A stretch of 64,000 nt of DNA from Siphlonurus alternatus (Eukaryota > Arthropoda > Insecta > Ephemeroptera > Siphlonuridae), in contig OX463780.1 of the NCBI GenBank assembly GCA_949825025.1, positions 18,945,480-19,009,479 of the forward strand, in the 5' to 3' direction. The notes under the pieces were generated by a model. That model was not told where the DNA came from, made no database searches, and saw only the letters and a list, made by a program, of their open reading frames with translations. How positions within the stretch are numbered: position 1 is the stretch's first letter; the number at the start of each line of letters is the position of its first letter. Below, one piece after another: positions 15,395-27,278 of this stretch. Made by a program: the position numbers and the translations under genes.

Positions 15395-15815
15395 GCCTTG
15401 GTGTCAAACAAACCTGATCTAAGAAAGTTGATTATAAGTTAGTATAGAGAGTGAAGGGGGGTAAAAGTACATGACACAAAATGTAGCATACCCTGCGTGG
15501 TGCATTGACAGACTGACCCTGCGTATAAGGGTGTATAACGGAAATACAAGTCGGCATTTACTTTGCGTGTTTGTCAGAACAACCCTATGTAATTATAGAG
15601 GGTTGGAAATTCTGGACCAACCTTGCGTATAAAAGGGTTAGATTGCAGACTTACAAACCCTCATTTATTCTCCATGGTGTCAGATCAAACCAGATCATAT
15701 AAGAGAATTGTATAGGTTGTGCCGAATACACCTTGAGTATAGATGGGAGTGCGTGAATACAAAAAGGTATTTACTCTGAGTGGTAATAGTCACTCATGCG
15801 GTGTAAAAAAATAGT
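15395..15815. repeat. degenerate tandem repeat
   Basis: A phrase like ACCCTGCGTGGTGTCAGA...AACCCTGCGTATAAGGGTT recurs with heavy divergence around 15395, 15490, 15560, 15620, 15665 and 15770. Repeat spacing is about 50-100 bp. Composition is less AT-rich than the flanks. No coding frame persists. It resembles an old minisatellite or satellite relic, not a gene. Confidence 0.45.
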
Positions 15816-17039
15816 GAAGGAAGTATCAAAACAATACTGATAATAGAAATGTGTATATTCAGAGAACATAAGCCTGAAAATTGTTGGTATTTTATTTCAT
15901 AGTTCTTAAATTAAATTTAAATTTTGGCTTTTTGGGCTAAATTTTAAGGAACAATTCAACCCACCTTAATGGTGCAAACCCCTTCTAATGGTTCCAACCA
16001 TCCTAACGTACCATACAAGGACCACAAAAAGAAGCATTTAATATCGTAAATCAAATTAAGATATAAAATAACAAATTGTAAGATTGATAATTAAGGAAAG
16101 TGCATGATGTAATTTACCACAAAATAATTTTTTATAGAAAAATCAATTTAAGTTTACAACACTTTTCTAATTTACTGTAAAATCAATTTAATTCTTGCTG
16201 TTATTGTATTAAAGAAGATAACACACATGTTATTTTATTTACCTTAGGGAAAAAGGAAGAAAAAAGAAGTGAGAGACAATCACTTTGTGTGAGAAAGAAA
16301 AGAAAAATCTATCTCAAAAGTTTCCGTAACTTATTTCTTTCTATGAAAGGAAAGGGAAACATTATTAAACGTATATAATATGTTTTTGTTTCATGATAAT
16401 AAAGTAATAAAAAAAAATGAAAATTTAATATTTTACAATGGTGCTTCACAAATTAAGTTTTATATTTTTGAACTGTCAGCTCATTATCTATTTTACGTAA
16501 TTAATTTTTTTTATTGTATCCCAAGCCCCCCGACCCTCCAAATAGACTTATTTTGCCAGCAAAGTCAATGTTTAAATTAGTCCACGTAAAGTCTGCCCCA
16601 ATTTGCGAAATTGGGTACATTCGTAATTGGGTACATTGTTGTACCTTTAGCAAATTTAAATATTTTTATAAATTTGATACTTGTCGAAGACTTAATTATA
16701 TTTAAAATTATAAACTTACCTTAATTATGTTCAGCAAATCAAATTTCAATTATTTTTTTTATATCCGGTTTTACACATTTTTTTTTAATTACAAAAAATT
16801 TGAAAAAATTTGAAATTCTTAAAATAATTTAATTAGTTTATAAGTCCACGTTTTACACTATAAACTAACACATAATAGTTCATTCTACTAATAGTATATA
16901 ATTATTAACACTTATTTAAAAATCGGAAGAAAATAATTTTTTAAAAAAAAAATCACATTACAAATATAATCTACACTAAACACACATTAATATACTATAG
17001 TATGATAGGGTTAATATTATAATTGTTCGATATGACTAA
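15816..17039. other. plain AT-rich sequence
   Basis: No supported feature. A small direct repeat (ATTGGGTACATT twice near 16610-16640) is the only local structure. Confidence 0.5.
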
Positions 17040-17429
17040 TGATGATGAGAGGATCTGCCGTGATAATTCTGCTGTGAGCAAGAGCTCCTTATGGACGTAG
17101 CGATGTAGCGCTACTGAGCTGAGCCCGCGACTTGCACAGACTGATTCACTTTGGCTCACAATACCAGCCGCTAGGAAGCAGCATGAGCGCGAGAGAGAGG
17201 GGTTGGCGCACGCGGTGAGACCAGCGGAGGTGGAGGGCGTATATAGAGGCGCCCAGTAGAACCTGCAGCACCAGCGCCGCCAACGTGAGATCCGCTCTCT
17301 CTCTCTTTTACCTGCAAATTTTGAGGGGAACAGTACGTTGGCGGAGAAACAAGAAGACCAGCTCACTTGCTGCCCACTAGCTCACTCGCTTGACTTTAGC
17401 TTAGTAAAAAAAAAAAAAAAAAAAAAAAA
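17040..17429 (+). promoter_or_regulatory. GC-rich promoter-like patch with poly(A) edge
   Basis: A GC-rich island of about 350 bp in AT-rich DNA. It contains TATATA at 17240-17245 in a GC-rich setting (GGGCGTATATAGAGGCGCCC), the arrangement of a core promoter; a start about 25-30 bases downstream would fall near CAGCACCAGCG. No start codon leads into a long frame on the plus strand. The minus strand stays open for about 120 codons but opens with GTG, and TTTGCAG|GTAAAAG would be a donor on that strand. A 24-base A run follows at 17406-17429. Promoter, exon and retrocopy remain possible. Confidence 0.25.
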
Positions 17430-17462
17430 TCAACCTTTTGTGTGAGAGTCATACTCTTAACC

Positions 17463-17835
17463 TTAAGGTAGAGATAATATGGATCAGCTGGCCCAATGCT
17501 AAAAAAATCCCATTCATAAAAATTATGAAAAAAATTTATAATGTTCTCCTTAACATACCTTATCAGTAGGTAAAATATCAGGTATACAAAAACGAGCTAG
17601 TTTTTGAGTTATTAATTTTTAAAGTTGACTAATTTAACATGGAAGTTCCATTTCTCTATGTTAAATTAGTCAACTTTAAAAATTAATAACTCGAAAACTA
17701 GCTCGTTTTTGTATACCTGATATTTTACCTACTGATAGGGGATGTAGAGGAGAACATTTTAATTTTTTTTCATAATTTTTATGAATGGGATTTTTTTAGC
17801 ATTGGGCCAGCTGATCCATATTATCTCTACCTTAA
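17463..17835. mobile_element. TTAA-flanked palindromic MITE, GGTAGAGA-terminal (copy 1)
   Basis: TTAA at both ends encloses TIRs GGTAGAGATAATATGGATCA and complement; pairing continues for most of both arms, including TTAAATTAGTCAACTTTAAA and GGTATACAAAAACGAGCTAG. The apex is around 17645. Exact TTAA duplication is the mark of piggyBac-type integration, so this looks like a non-autonomous piggyBac-like MITE. Its inner arm (GATAGGGGATGTAGAGGAGA) recurs in the element at 63.1 kb although the termini differ. Confidence 0.8.
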
Positions 17836-18266
17836 AGCATTTTTTTTTTAAACCCGACACTTCTCTTTTGTATTTAAATACAGAGTATAGATTTAATACG
17901 TGAGATCTGCTCTAGCGCGGTTGAACAATGATATAAAAAAAAATTATATTATATATATAAAATTGTAATTCAGTGTGTTATAATATCGTTTGTTTGTTAA
18001 ACATAATGGTAATAAAATATTCAATTGTCTGCAGTTGTAACCTATATAATAATGGCATGAACTATGAATATTTAACAAACTTTATATATATAAAATGTGA
18101 ACATGTATAGTAATAAAACATGTAAATGTTATACGTATAAATTACGAATATATTTACTACTTCAGTTATTGGATTATGATCATGATAATATACGAATGAC
18201 ATTTTTTTTCATTGAAAGTTTTAAAAACGTACTTATTATGTATACATATTAATAATTGATACATAC
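17836..18266. other. plain AT-rich sequence
   Basis: Nothing recognised. Confidence 0.5.
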
Positions 18267-18377
18267 ACTACGTTTACATGACGGTGTTTAATACGGATTC
18301 GTTGATAACGGATAATGTTATTCTTTTATGAGCCGTTGTCAATAGATCCGTATATTATACCATCATGTGAACGCAGT
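18267..18377. mobile_element. small foldback MITE
   Basis: ACTACGTTTACATGACGGT at the left pairs with ACCATCATGTGAACGCAGT at the right, and AATACGGAT...GATAACGG pairs imperfectly with CCGTTGTCAATAGATCCGTAT. Length is about 111 bp. No clear target duplication was seen, so the superfamily is unknown. The overlapping 93-codon frame is not a gene. Confidence 0.65.
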
Positions 18378-18792
18378 AATAGTACTTTAATGTATAATTA
18401 TTATTTTTTAACAGTTTCTTTATATCTTTATTTCAGTAACAACAAAAACGAAGTATTGGCCGTAAAATCCCTTCAAATTCACAGCGATGGTACAAAACAG
18501 AGTCCAAGAAGGTTAATAAAACAGTTTATGCTAATTATTACATATAAATGTATTATTTATAACGTTAAAATTTTATTACCAATTAAAATAGAATAAAATG
18601 TTTGCTAATTGCTCTCATGTCAATAATTTGCTTCACTACTTTTATGGCAAATATTATTAACAATGAACTGTTTTTTCTTTAGAAATTAAATTGATTTTAA
18701 TTTACCGAACACAATATAAAATATACTGTTTATGTATGTACAACTAACAGATAGTTAAATGACAGATTTATATCACACATGGAAAAAATGCA
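18378..18792. other. plain AT-rich sequence
   Basis: Nothing recognised. Confidence 0.5.
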
Positions 18793-19138
18793 TTAAAGGG
18801 ATACATGCCTCAAATTACAAATTAGACAGACATTAAGTGTTGCTCGAGTTTATAATAAACATTCGTATTATTTTTACATGCGCGCGGTGCGACTGTGCGA
18901 AGTCGAGCTACAAAGAAAGTCCTTGCTGACGTCACAACTCACAGCTAGCACCGATTAGCATTGAGTTGTGACGTCATCAAGGACTTCGTGACGTCATCAA
19001 GGACTAAATTTCTTACTTTGAACTGCGACTTCGCACGGATGCATCACGCGTGGAAAAAAATGATGCGAATGTTGATTATTTACTCTAAACCCACTTGGTG
19101 AATATCTAATTTGTAATTTGAGGTCTGTATGCCTTTAA
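18793..19138. mobile_element. TTAA-flanked palindromic MITE with three CRE sites
   Basis: TTAA flanks both ends. The left TIR AGGGATACATGCCTCAAATT matches the complement of the right end (AGGCATACAGACCTCAAATT), and pairing continues through ACAAATTAGA and a GC-rich inner arm (GTGCGACTGTGCGAAGTCG / CGACTTCGCAC type). The apex holds TGACGTCA at 18927, 18969 and 18989; the last two lie in a tandem duplication of GTGACGTCATCAAGGACT. Non-autonomous, about 346 bp. It shares its right TTAA with the next element. Confidence 0.8.
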
Positions 19139-19539
19139 GGTAGAGAAAATGTCAATCAGCTGTTTTTTTAGCTCCATTTGACTAACATATAAAACTTAGA
19201 AAATTCACAAAAAAATTGAAATTTTTTTGAGAGGTAGATAGTGTTAGTGTTTAAAAACCATAGAAAAAATTTCTAAGCAATCTAACAAGCCGATTTTTTT
19301 TTTTTATTTGATTTAATTTTCAGCATATAATAGGGCTTTCCCATGGAGAGACAAACTAAAAACATAATTAAAAAAATCGGCTCGTTAAATTGTCTTGAAA
19401 CTTTTTTTATGTCATAGAGGCAGATAATATCTGCCTCTAAAAAAATTTCAGAATTTTTGTGAATTTGCTAAGGTTTACATGTTAATCAAATGGAGCTAAA
19501 AAAAAAAAAAACAGCTGATTGACGTTATCTCTACCTTAA
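19135..19539. mobile_element. TTAA-flanked palindromic MITE, GGTAGAGA-terminal (copy 2)
   Basis: TTAA at 19135-19138 and 19536-19539 encloses TIRs GGTAGAGAAAATGTCAATCA and complement. CAGCTG and AGCTCCATTTGA blocks also pair across the element. The termini match the copy at 17463-17835, but the interior is largely different. A local hairpin GGCAGATAATATCTGCC lies in the right arm. The left TTAA is shared with the element before it, so one probably inserted at the edge of the other. Confidence 0.8.
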
Positions 19540-21314
19540 AATTTCATTAATTATTGTCTCAATACGATAGCGGGAAATTAAAGATCAAAGCCCAATAAAA
19601 ATATTTCATAAGTAACTTTTAAGCTGCTGTATGGAGTTGAATTTATTTATATATTTTATGAACTTGAGGCTTGCGAGTGACCTTGAATTAATTGGAGACA
19701 AAAAGACAGACCATTTCGATTTTCCTACACTGAAATACCCCCAGCGTTGCACTCTGAAAGCTATAAACTAATATTGACATTCGAGTCACAGCTATGTCGG
19801 CTGGCTTTGCTCTGCTAGAGGACTCTGGCAGGTCGGTTTTGCCTCTCAGACCACATCATCCCCCTCGTGTCTACCCTTAACTGTCACGCCCAACAATGAC
19901 TGGCACTGATCTTACCACCCTCTGTAGACGTTCATTGCCTGCTTACCACCCAACGTTATATATATAATCCACCCCTCACGTGCGTAATGCAAACTTTACC
20001 TAACACCAAATACGTAACCAAAACTCTATGTCTGTCTAGAAAGTAGTCAAAACCAGATTCACAGGAAGTCATAACTTTCAAACATTTACTGTAGAATAAT
20101 AATATTATTATTATAAAACCAAAACTTTTTTGACATCTATAGTTTTTGAACTGTGAAACAAAATTTTAAATATTATTCTTTGTTGTTGTTTTTTTTTTCT
20201 TCAAAGATAATTTGAATATATTTGAGTATTCAGAAAATGTTTAAACAAAAACATTCAACTGTTTTAAACTTTAAGCAGACTTGAACAACTTTTAAATAAT
20301 AAGGAAATATTTTGAAATTAGAATAGAATAGTTGTTAAAAACAAAAATGCCTCGAGTTGTATAGAGTTGCACAAAAGTTGAGAATTCTACAATTTGATAC
20401 TGTCAGATGCAAAACAGGACAACTAATATTTGCAGTAGAATCCACTTTCCAAGTAGAAAGATAGGGAATCAGAAAGCTTACTTGTTTTCCATTATGAATT
20501 AAATTAGGCAACTGCAAAGCATAACAATTTTCATTACAAATATTAATAGAACATTTTTAGCCTTAGTTATGAACTCATTTTTTTTTTTAAAGATTTTGTT
20601 GAAGTCTGATGTAGTCTCGTTTAAATTGTGGTCATAATGTTGTGACGTCATAATCATGTAAAAATTAGCACGCAAACATAGCGAAACACATTATATGACT
20701 ATTTTATAACAGCGTGATTCACCTCGATTTTAAGTCTTATAAAAAAATATGAAACACTTAAAAATTGGAGTCCAATATTCAAGCAATTAACGGTTCGCTA
20801 TTATTCATCTGTACATCTGCCTTGAAACTCTTTCATTATCATCTTTTCAATAGTTCCTGAAATCCTGTTCTCATTATTTTATAATATTAAATGATATCAA
20901 TAATTATGATTTTGTTTGTACTCCATTGCTCTTATAAATTTACATTTATTTAATAGTTTTGATTGCTTTCAGATTCCATGCTGACATCTAGAGTCAAATG
21001 TATAAATGTATTTAAATGCAATTTTCTTAATGTATCTTATAATAAAAAAATTAAATTTGTATATTTTGATTCTACTCACTTTATAAAATGGAAGCAGTAA
21101 CGTTGCTTACCTATATACAATATTCCCTCAGCTCTTTCTTCTTCTTCTTCTTTTTTTTTTTTTTTAGTTCAAAGTAAAATATATTACTCAAATTATGAAA
21201 ATATTCCCCTTTTTCCATCCTTTTCTAATAAAATGTTTAATCTAGTCTCTATACTTATCCTAATAACATTGTGTTACAATAGTAAAATTGTATATAGGAT
21301 AATATAAAATCATA
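19540..21314. other. AT-rich sequence with one less AT-rich patch
   Basis: The patch at 19780-19990 is balanced in composition but shows no recognised motif or frame. An isolated TGACGTCA occurs at 20643-20650. A minus-strand frame at 20335-20517 has no recognisable domain. Confidence 0.45.
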
Positions 21315-21558
21315 GTAAAAGCAGCGAATGAGTTCGTGCCTAATTATCGTTCTAAAAGGCTTCTCAGGAGGAGGCTTCTTGGCAAAACAAATAAGGCAGC
21401 AGCAGGTAACAGCTGTGCACGTGGAAAAGAGTCAAGTGGAGGAAGAAATAACAAGAACGACTTTTACAGCAAAGCTACCGCAGGAACACTGGCACACAAG
21501 GGGAGATATATTATAGGGGTGATGCATCCTTGTCAAATACAAAAAGATTTAAATTGAT
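21315..21558 (+). other. weak candidate coding exon
   Basis: A locally less AT-rich stretch is open in two plus-strand frames. One (21328-21516) has a mixed, hydrophilic composition with AKQIRQQQ and VEKSQVEEE blocks; the other has a basic KRLLRRRLLGK block. A CAG precedes the region at about 21322 and GCAGCAG|GTAACA offers a donor at about 21406. I recognise no family in either frame. It may be an exon or chance openness in a GC-richer patch. Confidence 0.2.
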
Positions 21559-22435
21559 TTTGAAAAAGGGAGGAAAAAAATATATACGTGCTTTTTAAAA
21601 TCAATATTACATTTTGAATTTTATATATTAAAAAAGAACTTGTGTTCATTTTTAAAAGGTTTTATGCTAGGGGCACAGTTTTAAATGGAAAGGAAGGAAA
21701 GAGAAAAAAAAAAAAAAAAATTTTTTATAATAATTCATATTCACAAAGAATTTTTTATAAAAAGCCTGCATGTAAAGTGTGTTAATATGATTTTTTTTTA
21801 ATGAATAATATGTTCCAAATTTATTTAATATTAATAAATCGTCAGTTTTAAAAAAAAAATAAAAATAATATGAACTACTTCTCATATCCTATACTATTAT
21901 AGTTCGGAGAAAATTTGATGAGAGTGTACGTATAATAACTAATAAAATATATATTATACTCGTATAATAAGTTACTATCAAATATTGGAATTAAAATAAT
22001 AATGTTTTTTTTTAGAATATTTTCTTGTACATAATTACCATACGTGTTGTATTACTCGTACAATGCTACATGCGTTAGCATTTTTTTTTGTGGCATTTGC
22101 CAATTTAAACTTTAAGAAAAAAATATCTGATATTTTCAATAATAATTTGCGAAAATACTTGTAAAAAAGAAAAAATGATAAACTTTAAAGAATCGTGCCA
22201 TTTTAATCCAAAAGTAATTTATATTGAAATCAACATGAAAGTAATGAAATATGATGAATTTGTAAATATCTATGTCTTATTCTAGACCTGCCAAATCAAA
22301 TTATTAAATAAGTCTTCATATATTATTTGATTTAGTGTTTTGACACGTTAAAAATGAGATCAATTAATTACATAATGGAAATGATCAAAATACTAAGTAA
22401 TCACAACCTTGCGTGACTCTTGAGTATTTATATAG

Positions 22436-22440
<5 letters not shown>
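21559..22440. other. plain AT-rich sequence
   Basis: Nothing recognised beyond short A and T runs. Confidence 0.5.

Positions 22441-22521
<81 letters not shown>
22441..22521. repeat. (CT)n microsatellite
   Basis: A pure CT run of about 80 bp. The Glu-Arg-repeat frame on the minus strand is an artefact. Confidence 0.97.
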
Positions 22522-22524
<3 letters not shown>

Positions 22525-23160
22525 ATAGTATACAATAGCTGTGACATGCAGTAGTTCTCCTGTACGTCAATTCAAAGTCTGATAATCTCACTTCTCAGAA
22601 TTCAATTGAAATGTAAAGCAATGTTCACGCCACAACAATAAAATTTATCATAAACGTGTCACGAACGATTGGCTCAATATAGTCAGCTCAAATGCATTGA
22701 AATTCAAGTAAGTACAACTTTTGATACAATTTTACAAAGATTTATATTTTTAATAACATTAATTGAGGAAATAACGGGTACATAATTTAAATAAAATATA
22801 TTCAGTAGCTACAGTAAATAAACGTAAACAGCATTTCTATCTGTTTTTATCAGTGTCACCTAATTATAAGCATGAAACTGTGAAAGACAGCATATATTAT
22901 TTATTCTCAGATGAAATAAATATTTCTTCGTCTAATATTCCTTTTAAAATTGACATTAAATTTATATCACCTCCATTAACACAATTTTATAATTTAAGTT
23001 ATTCAAAAATAATACATTATTTCATAAGAAATATATGCATTGATTTTCATGTTAAATATTTTGCTCTAATAAAATTTAATTCCTAATATTTTTGTCAGTA
23101 AAAACAGATTTTACACCTCTGCATATTAAAACATTCGCTCTTTTTGTGCTTTTTGCCATA
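22522..23160. other. plain AT-rich sequence
   Basis: Nothing recognised. Confidence 0.5.
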
Positions 23161-23310
23161 AAGTTTATTGAGTCGCTGTGACTTGAAACTTACTTGTGAT
23201 GAAAGGGATGTTCTTTTTACCTCCCTAAAATTGCAAATTTGCATCTCTTTGTCTCGTGCAGTGCCAGCAAAAACATTTGACTTGCCTCGAGCTGCTCTAG
23301 TACCAACATT
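23161..23310 (+). repeat. dispersed repeat fragment (TTGCAAATTTGCATCTCT)
   Basis: The block TTACCTCCCTAAAATTGCAA plus TTTGCATCTCTTTGTCTC (about 23218-23254) has a close relative in reverse orientation at 51760-51800 and a shorter one at 26762-26790 (CTGCATCTCTTTGTCTT). Three partial matches suggest an old interspersed repeat of unknown class. The 63-codon frame here has no recognised family. Confidence 0.4.
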
Positions 23311-24627
23311 AGTGGCATTAAATATTCAGGGTTTAAAGCAGGGGACGATGGAGTGGTAATTTCTAGCTACAAAAATCGTTTGCGGCTCAATCCCAATTGT
23401 CTGCTGCTATACAATAAAAAAACATGAAAAATAACTAACGGAAAAAAAAAGAAAATGATTATTTCATCTACAGCTCGAGACACCCCTCCAAGATATGCAA
23501 GAGTTGCAGCTCCAAGAGAAGAAGAGATACAATTTAAAATATTGGGGGAGATAAGAAGAGCACCAAGTCTAGCCATCCCAAAATCGTTCTAGTTCGAAAA
23601 ACATCCATATAGGCTACAGTCGCGGTTTTCAAACTATGTTTCCAAATTTGAAACAGTGAGATTTTTTTTTGTCTGGGACTTCATGAAAATCAAGTAATGG
23701 CGACCAAGGCTATATGGTTAATAAGATAGGGAAATAGAAAAGCAGTGGGGAAGAAAAAATAGGACATCATCTTTGAATTGAACATTATCTGGGACTCGAG
23801 TCAAAAAGTTTGAAAACCGATGAGTCACAACAACGTCCACTATCAGAATAGGGATAAAAAGTTCGTAGTGTCCAAAGATGTAAACAAACTAAATAACTAA
23901 TGTAATGTGTGTTCTAATGTGGCTTACAATGTTCAGCATCAAAACTATTTCATTTGTACCAAGTTGATTGCTTAACTTTAAGTAGGATGCTGTCACAAGG
24001 CGTAATTAACAAATTAATAAACAACTTGATTTTATTTGTGAATCAATGTCTTTATACCTGCAAAATCAGCTATATCAAATGTTATGAAACATGTTAACTA
24101 TATTCTCTTTCTATAGTTACAAAAATTACATTAATATTTGTTTTAGAAATCAACAGGAGAAGCCACACAATCAGTTTACACTAAAAAACAAAGTCTTCTT
24201 GTATTTTTTAATCAATTTCATGAATACTATGAATATCGACAAAAAATACGTTATTATACTTTTGTTTTATTTTGTATGAAATATATATATTATTATTCTC
24301 TATTGGTTAAAAATTTGTTTGTTTTTATGATATTATATTTGTATCTGTAATGTTTACGTATTAATTTTTATGTTTTATATACCAGAATGATATACACATT
24401 TTAACCAATTTAATATTCTTCACATATGAATACTACCAATATGAACTAATGTATATTCATAACAACTAGTCAATATATAATTAAATATGGATCACAATGA
24501 ACACAGTAAACATAATATTATATATTATTTGTTCACCTATATTATATCATTATATGCATTATAAATTATAACTAAAAATTAGTATTCAATATAAACAATA
24601 ATTTAATCAAAATATTTTCTTTACAAT
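23311..24627. other. plain AT-rich sequence
   Basis: A minus-strand frame (23367-23576, 69 codons) is not recognisable. Nothing else was supported. Confidence 0.5.
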
Positions 24628-25114
24628 ATGATAATAATATGTGTTGCTAAAGTTAACTTCTATTGTAAAGTTAGTATAGAAATTAGAGAAATTACCATTA
24701 GAGTGTGTATAGTGGTTAATTATAAATTTCAAAATAAACATCCAGGTAGACAGGATGGTTCTTTGAGACTACAGGTAAGGTTTATGGGCGAACTTCGTGG
24801 GTTTGTTTGGGTTGCGTGGGAGCAATCACGTGCCACCTCAGACGCCGGCGCCACAGAGAGAGAAAGAAGCGCCACCCCTCAGCTGAGGCACGAGAAGCAG
24901 GTGAATATTGCAAGGTGGCCGGAGAGAGCAAATCCCAGTCACATCATCGTCTCTTCACACAACCTCAGAAATCTTGAAAATGCAACTTGCCGTTTTCTCC
25001 CCTATACATTTTTGCATAAATATATAAAAGGAAACAGTTCAATAGATTTTTCACATCCCTTTGCATCGTGCGATAATATTCAGGTTGAGTGAATATAAAA
25101 AAAAAAAAAAAAAA
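24628..25114 (+). other. open, GC-rich patch ending in poly(A); unrecognised
   Basis: A plus-strand frame stays open for 154 codons (24628-25092) through a GC-rich block at 24770-24950, and 18 A follow at 25097-25114. A good donor-like CAG|GTAAGG sits at about 24774. The first 45 codons look like translated AT-rich DNA, while the middle is rich in Arg, Glu and Ala. I recognise no domain. It could be a retrocopy fragment, an exon with flanking intron, or a regulatory GC patch; none is proven. Confidence 0.25.
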
Positions 25115-25538
<424 letters not shown>

Positions 25539-25539
25539 G

Positions 25540-25860
25540 TTGCGCATTGCGCTTGACCGAGTCTCGTCAGATCACCAAAGTCAAGCAATGCCGAGCGTGG
25601 TTAGTAGTTGGATGGGTGACCATTTTCAACAAGAACCACGAACCAGGGGTAAATCGTTGCGCTTTTACATTATGTGGTTCCTATCCCCTGGCTTTGGACC
25701 ATTGCACTTTCAGTTCATTGAGAAAAGCTGTAGCGTCCATCCTGGCTGAGGTTTTCACGTTTCTCTCAGTCGCCGACAAATGCCGGGATGGAAGAGCCCG
25801 CGAAACGCTCAAGTTAGAGTTTCGGAAGGTTTGGGGTTTCAAAGTAGTATGTAATTAGAG
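25540..25860 (+). repeat. 5S rRNA-derived SINE-like element
   Basis: Bases 25552-25621 closely resemble the interior of a eukaryotic 5S rRNA: TCTCGTCAGATCACCAAAGT, then CAAGCAATGCCGAGCGTGG and TTAGTAGTTGGATGGGTGAC. These carry the internal polymerase III control region. After GGTGACC the 5S 3' end is lost and about 240 bp of unrelated, GC-richer sequence follows. That is the layout of 5S-headed SINEs (SINE3 class). Two imperfect inverted pairs (AACCAGGGG/CCCCTGG and CATCCTGGC/GCCGGGATG) sit in the body. A 5S pseudogene with unrelated flank is the alternative. Confidence 0.7.
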
Positions 25861-27228
25861 TAATAGCTAGTAAGTAGAAGTACTCAATAGATGTATCAAC
25901 TTGTACTGGTCTAAAAATTGCTGATGTGTTATTGAATTTCATATCTTTACAGACTGTATAACATCACCAGCAAACACAGTACAGGTAACTTTCATGCAGT
26001 CTCGAGGTATATATATATATGCTAACATATTCTAATCTTTATAACAAACATTACAAAAAACCATATAATTTCATAACTAAATTAAAATAATATTATATTA
26101 TATTCAAAATTTAATTAGTGATAATATATTATTATATTTTGTTATTGTCTACTTATTATTGTATTTTAAACATCTGTGGCAATTATATTATAACATGTAA
26201 GCACATTAGATAGTGTACATCATATACTACTAACAAGTAGAGTGCACATTTGCAGTGTTGTGCACACATTGTCTCCTCTCCCTTATATTCAAGAGATATA
26301 TATATGTGGTTGTCAGTTCATTGAAGCATTCAAATTCGTGTATAGTTCTGTACGTGTGTGTTGTTGTGAATGATCAAATGGGTAATTATCAAGCCAAGCA
26401 TGCTACTAGCATTTGCATTTCTCATGAATATAAATTCAAAACAATACAAAATACATCATCATTATTATGTGTATAATATCCATTATTTATAGTACTGATT
26501 AATATAAAAATATTAAGTATTTTTTTTATTATTGCAAAATAACAATTAGTGAAAAAATTTTCTTGCTATAAAATAACGTTGATTACACTGAAGGCTTTCA
26601 TTTAAAATGTATCGAATTTTCTATCCAACTAAAAATGTTCATTTTTCAGTTATTTGCATTCTACCAAAATATGAACAGCAAGAAAATGATACTGATGATT
26701 ATGGAAGTTCTTAATCTATGGAGATGTGACTTTATCACTTTTAATATTTGTTTTTCATACAAAAATCTGCATCTCTTTGTCTTTACAGCTCTAGTTAATC
26801 AGACAGGGGCAATTAACGTACCGTCTGCACTTTATATATGATAAACTTTATTTCAACAAGAGTAATTAGTAATTGACGTAATTGTAACAAAACATGCCAA
26901 ATTATATTTTTGAATAATTTTCGTAAATTTAACGCGTTTATTTTCATGATATTCAAGAAACTTCTCCATCTTCCATGCACGAGAGCAAGTGTTTACATAT
27001 TCGCTCCACCATGATTGCCCAAAAAAAGAAAAAAAAACATGTAAATTCAACTTTCAGTTTAGTTAATGAAGTGTTCAAAATACTTTGAAAATATTGCTAC
27101 TGTGTAGATTTGGCACATTTAATTGAATCATTATAAAATATTTATAACTAAGACTTCATCTTGATTTTAGATTATTGGAACGGAGCGCGAAATAAATTTA
27201 ATAATTTAAGTTTTAAATAAACTATCAA

Positions 27229-27232
<4 letters not shown>
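25861..27232. other. plain AT-rich sequence
   Basis: A short partial match to the dispersed repeat lies at 26762-26790. Small open frames (26255-26476, 26635-26841) show no domain. Confidence 0.5.
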
Positions 27233-27270
<38 letters not shown>

Positions 27271-27278
27271 CATACATT
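27233..27278. repeat. (TA)n/(CATA)n microsatellite
   Basis: About 34 bp of TA followed by three CATA units. Confidence 0.9.

Noticed and set aside
16995..17366. 123-codon minus-strand gene
   Set aside because: It opens with GTG rather than ATG, includes a translated CT run, and matches no family known to me. The GC-rich patch alone explains the openness.
25552..25621. Functional 5S rRNA gene
   Set aside because: The 3' third is missing, several conserved positions differ, and no terminator T-run follows at the expected place.
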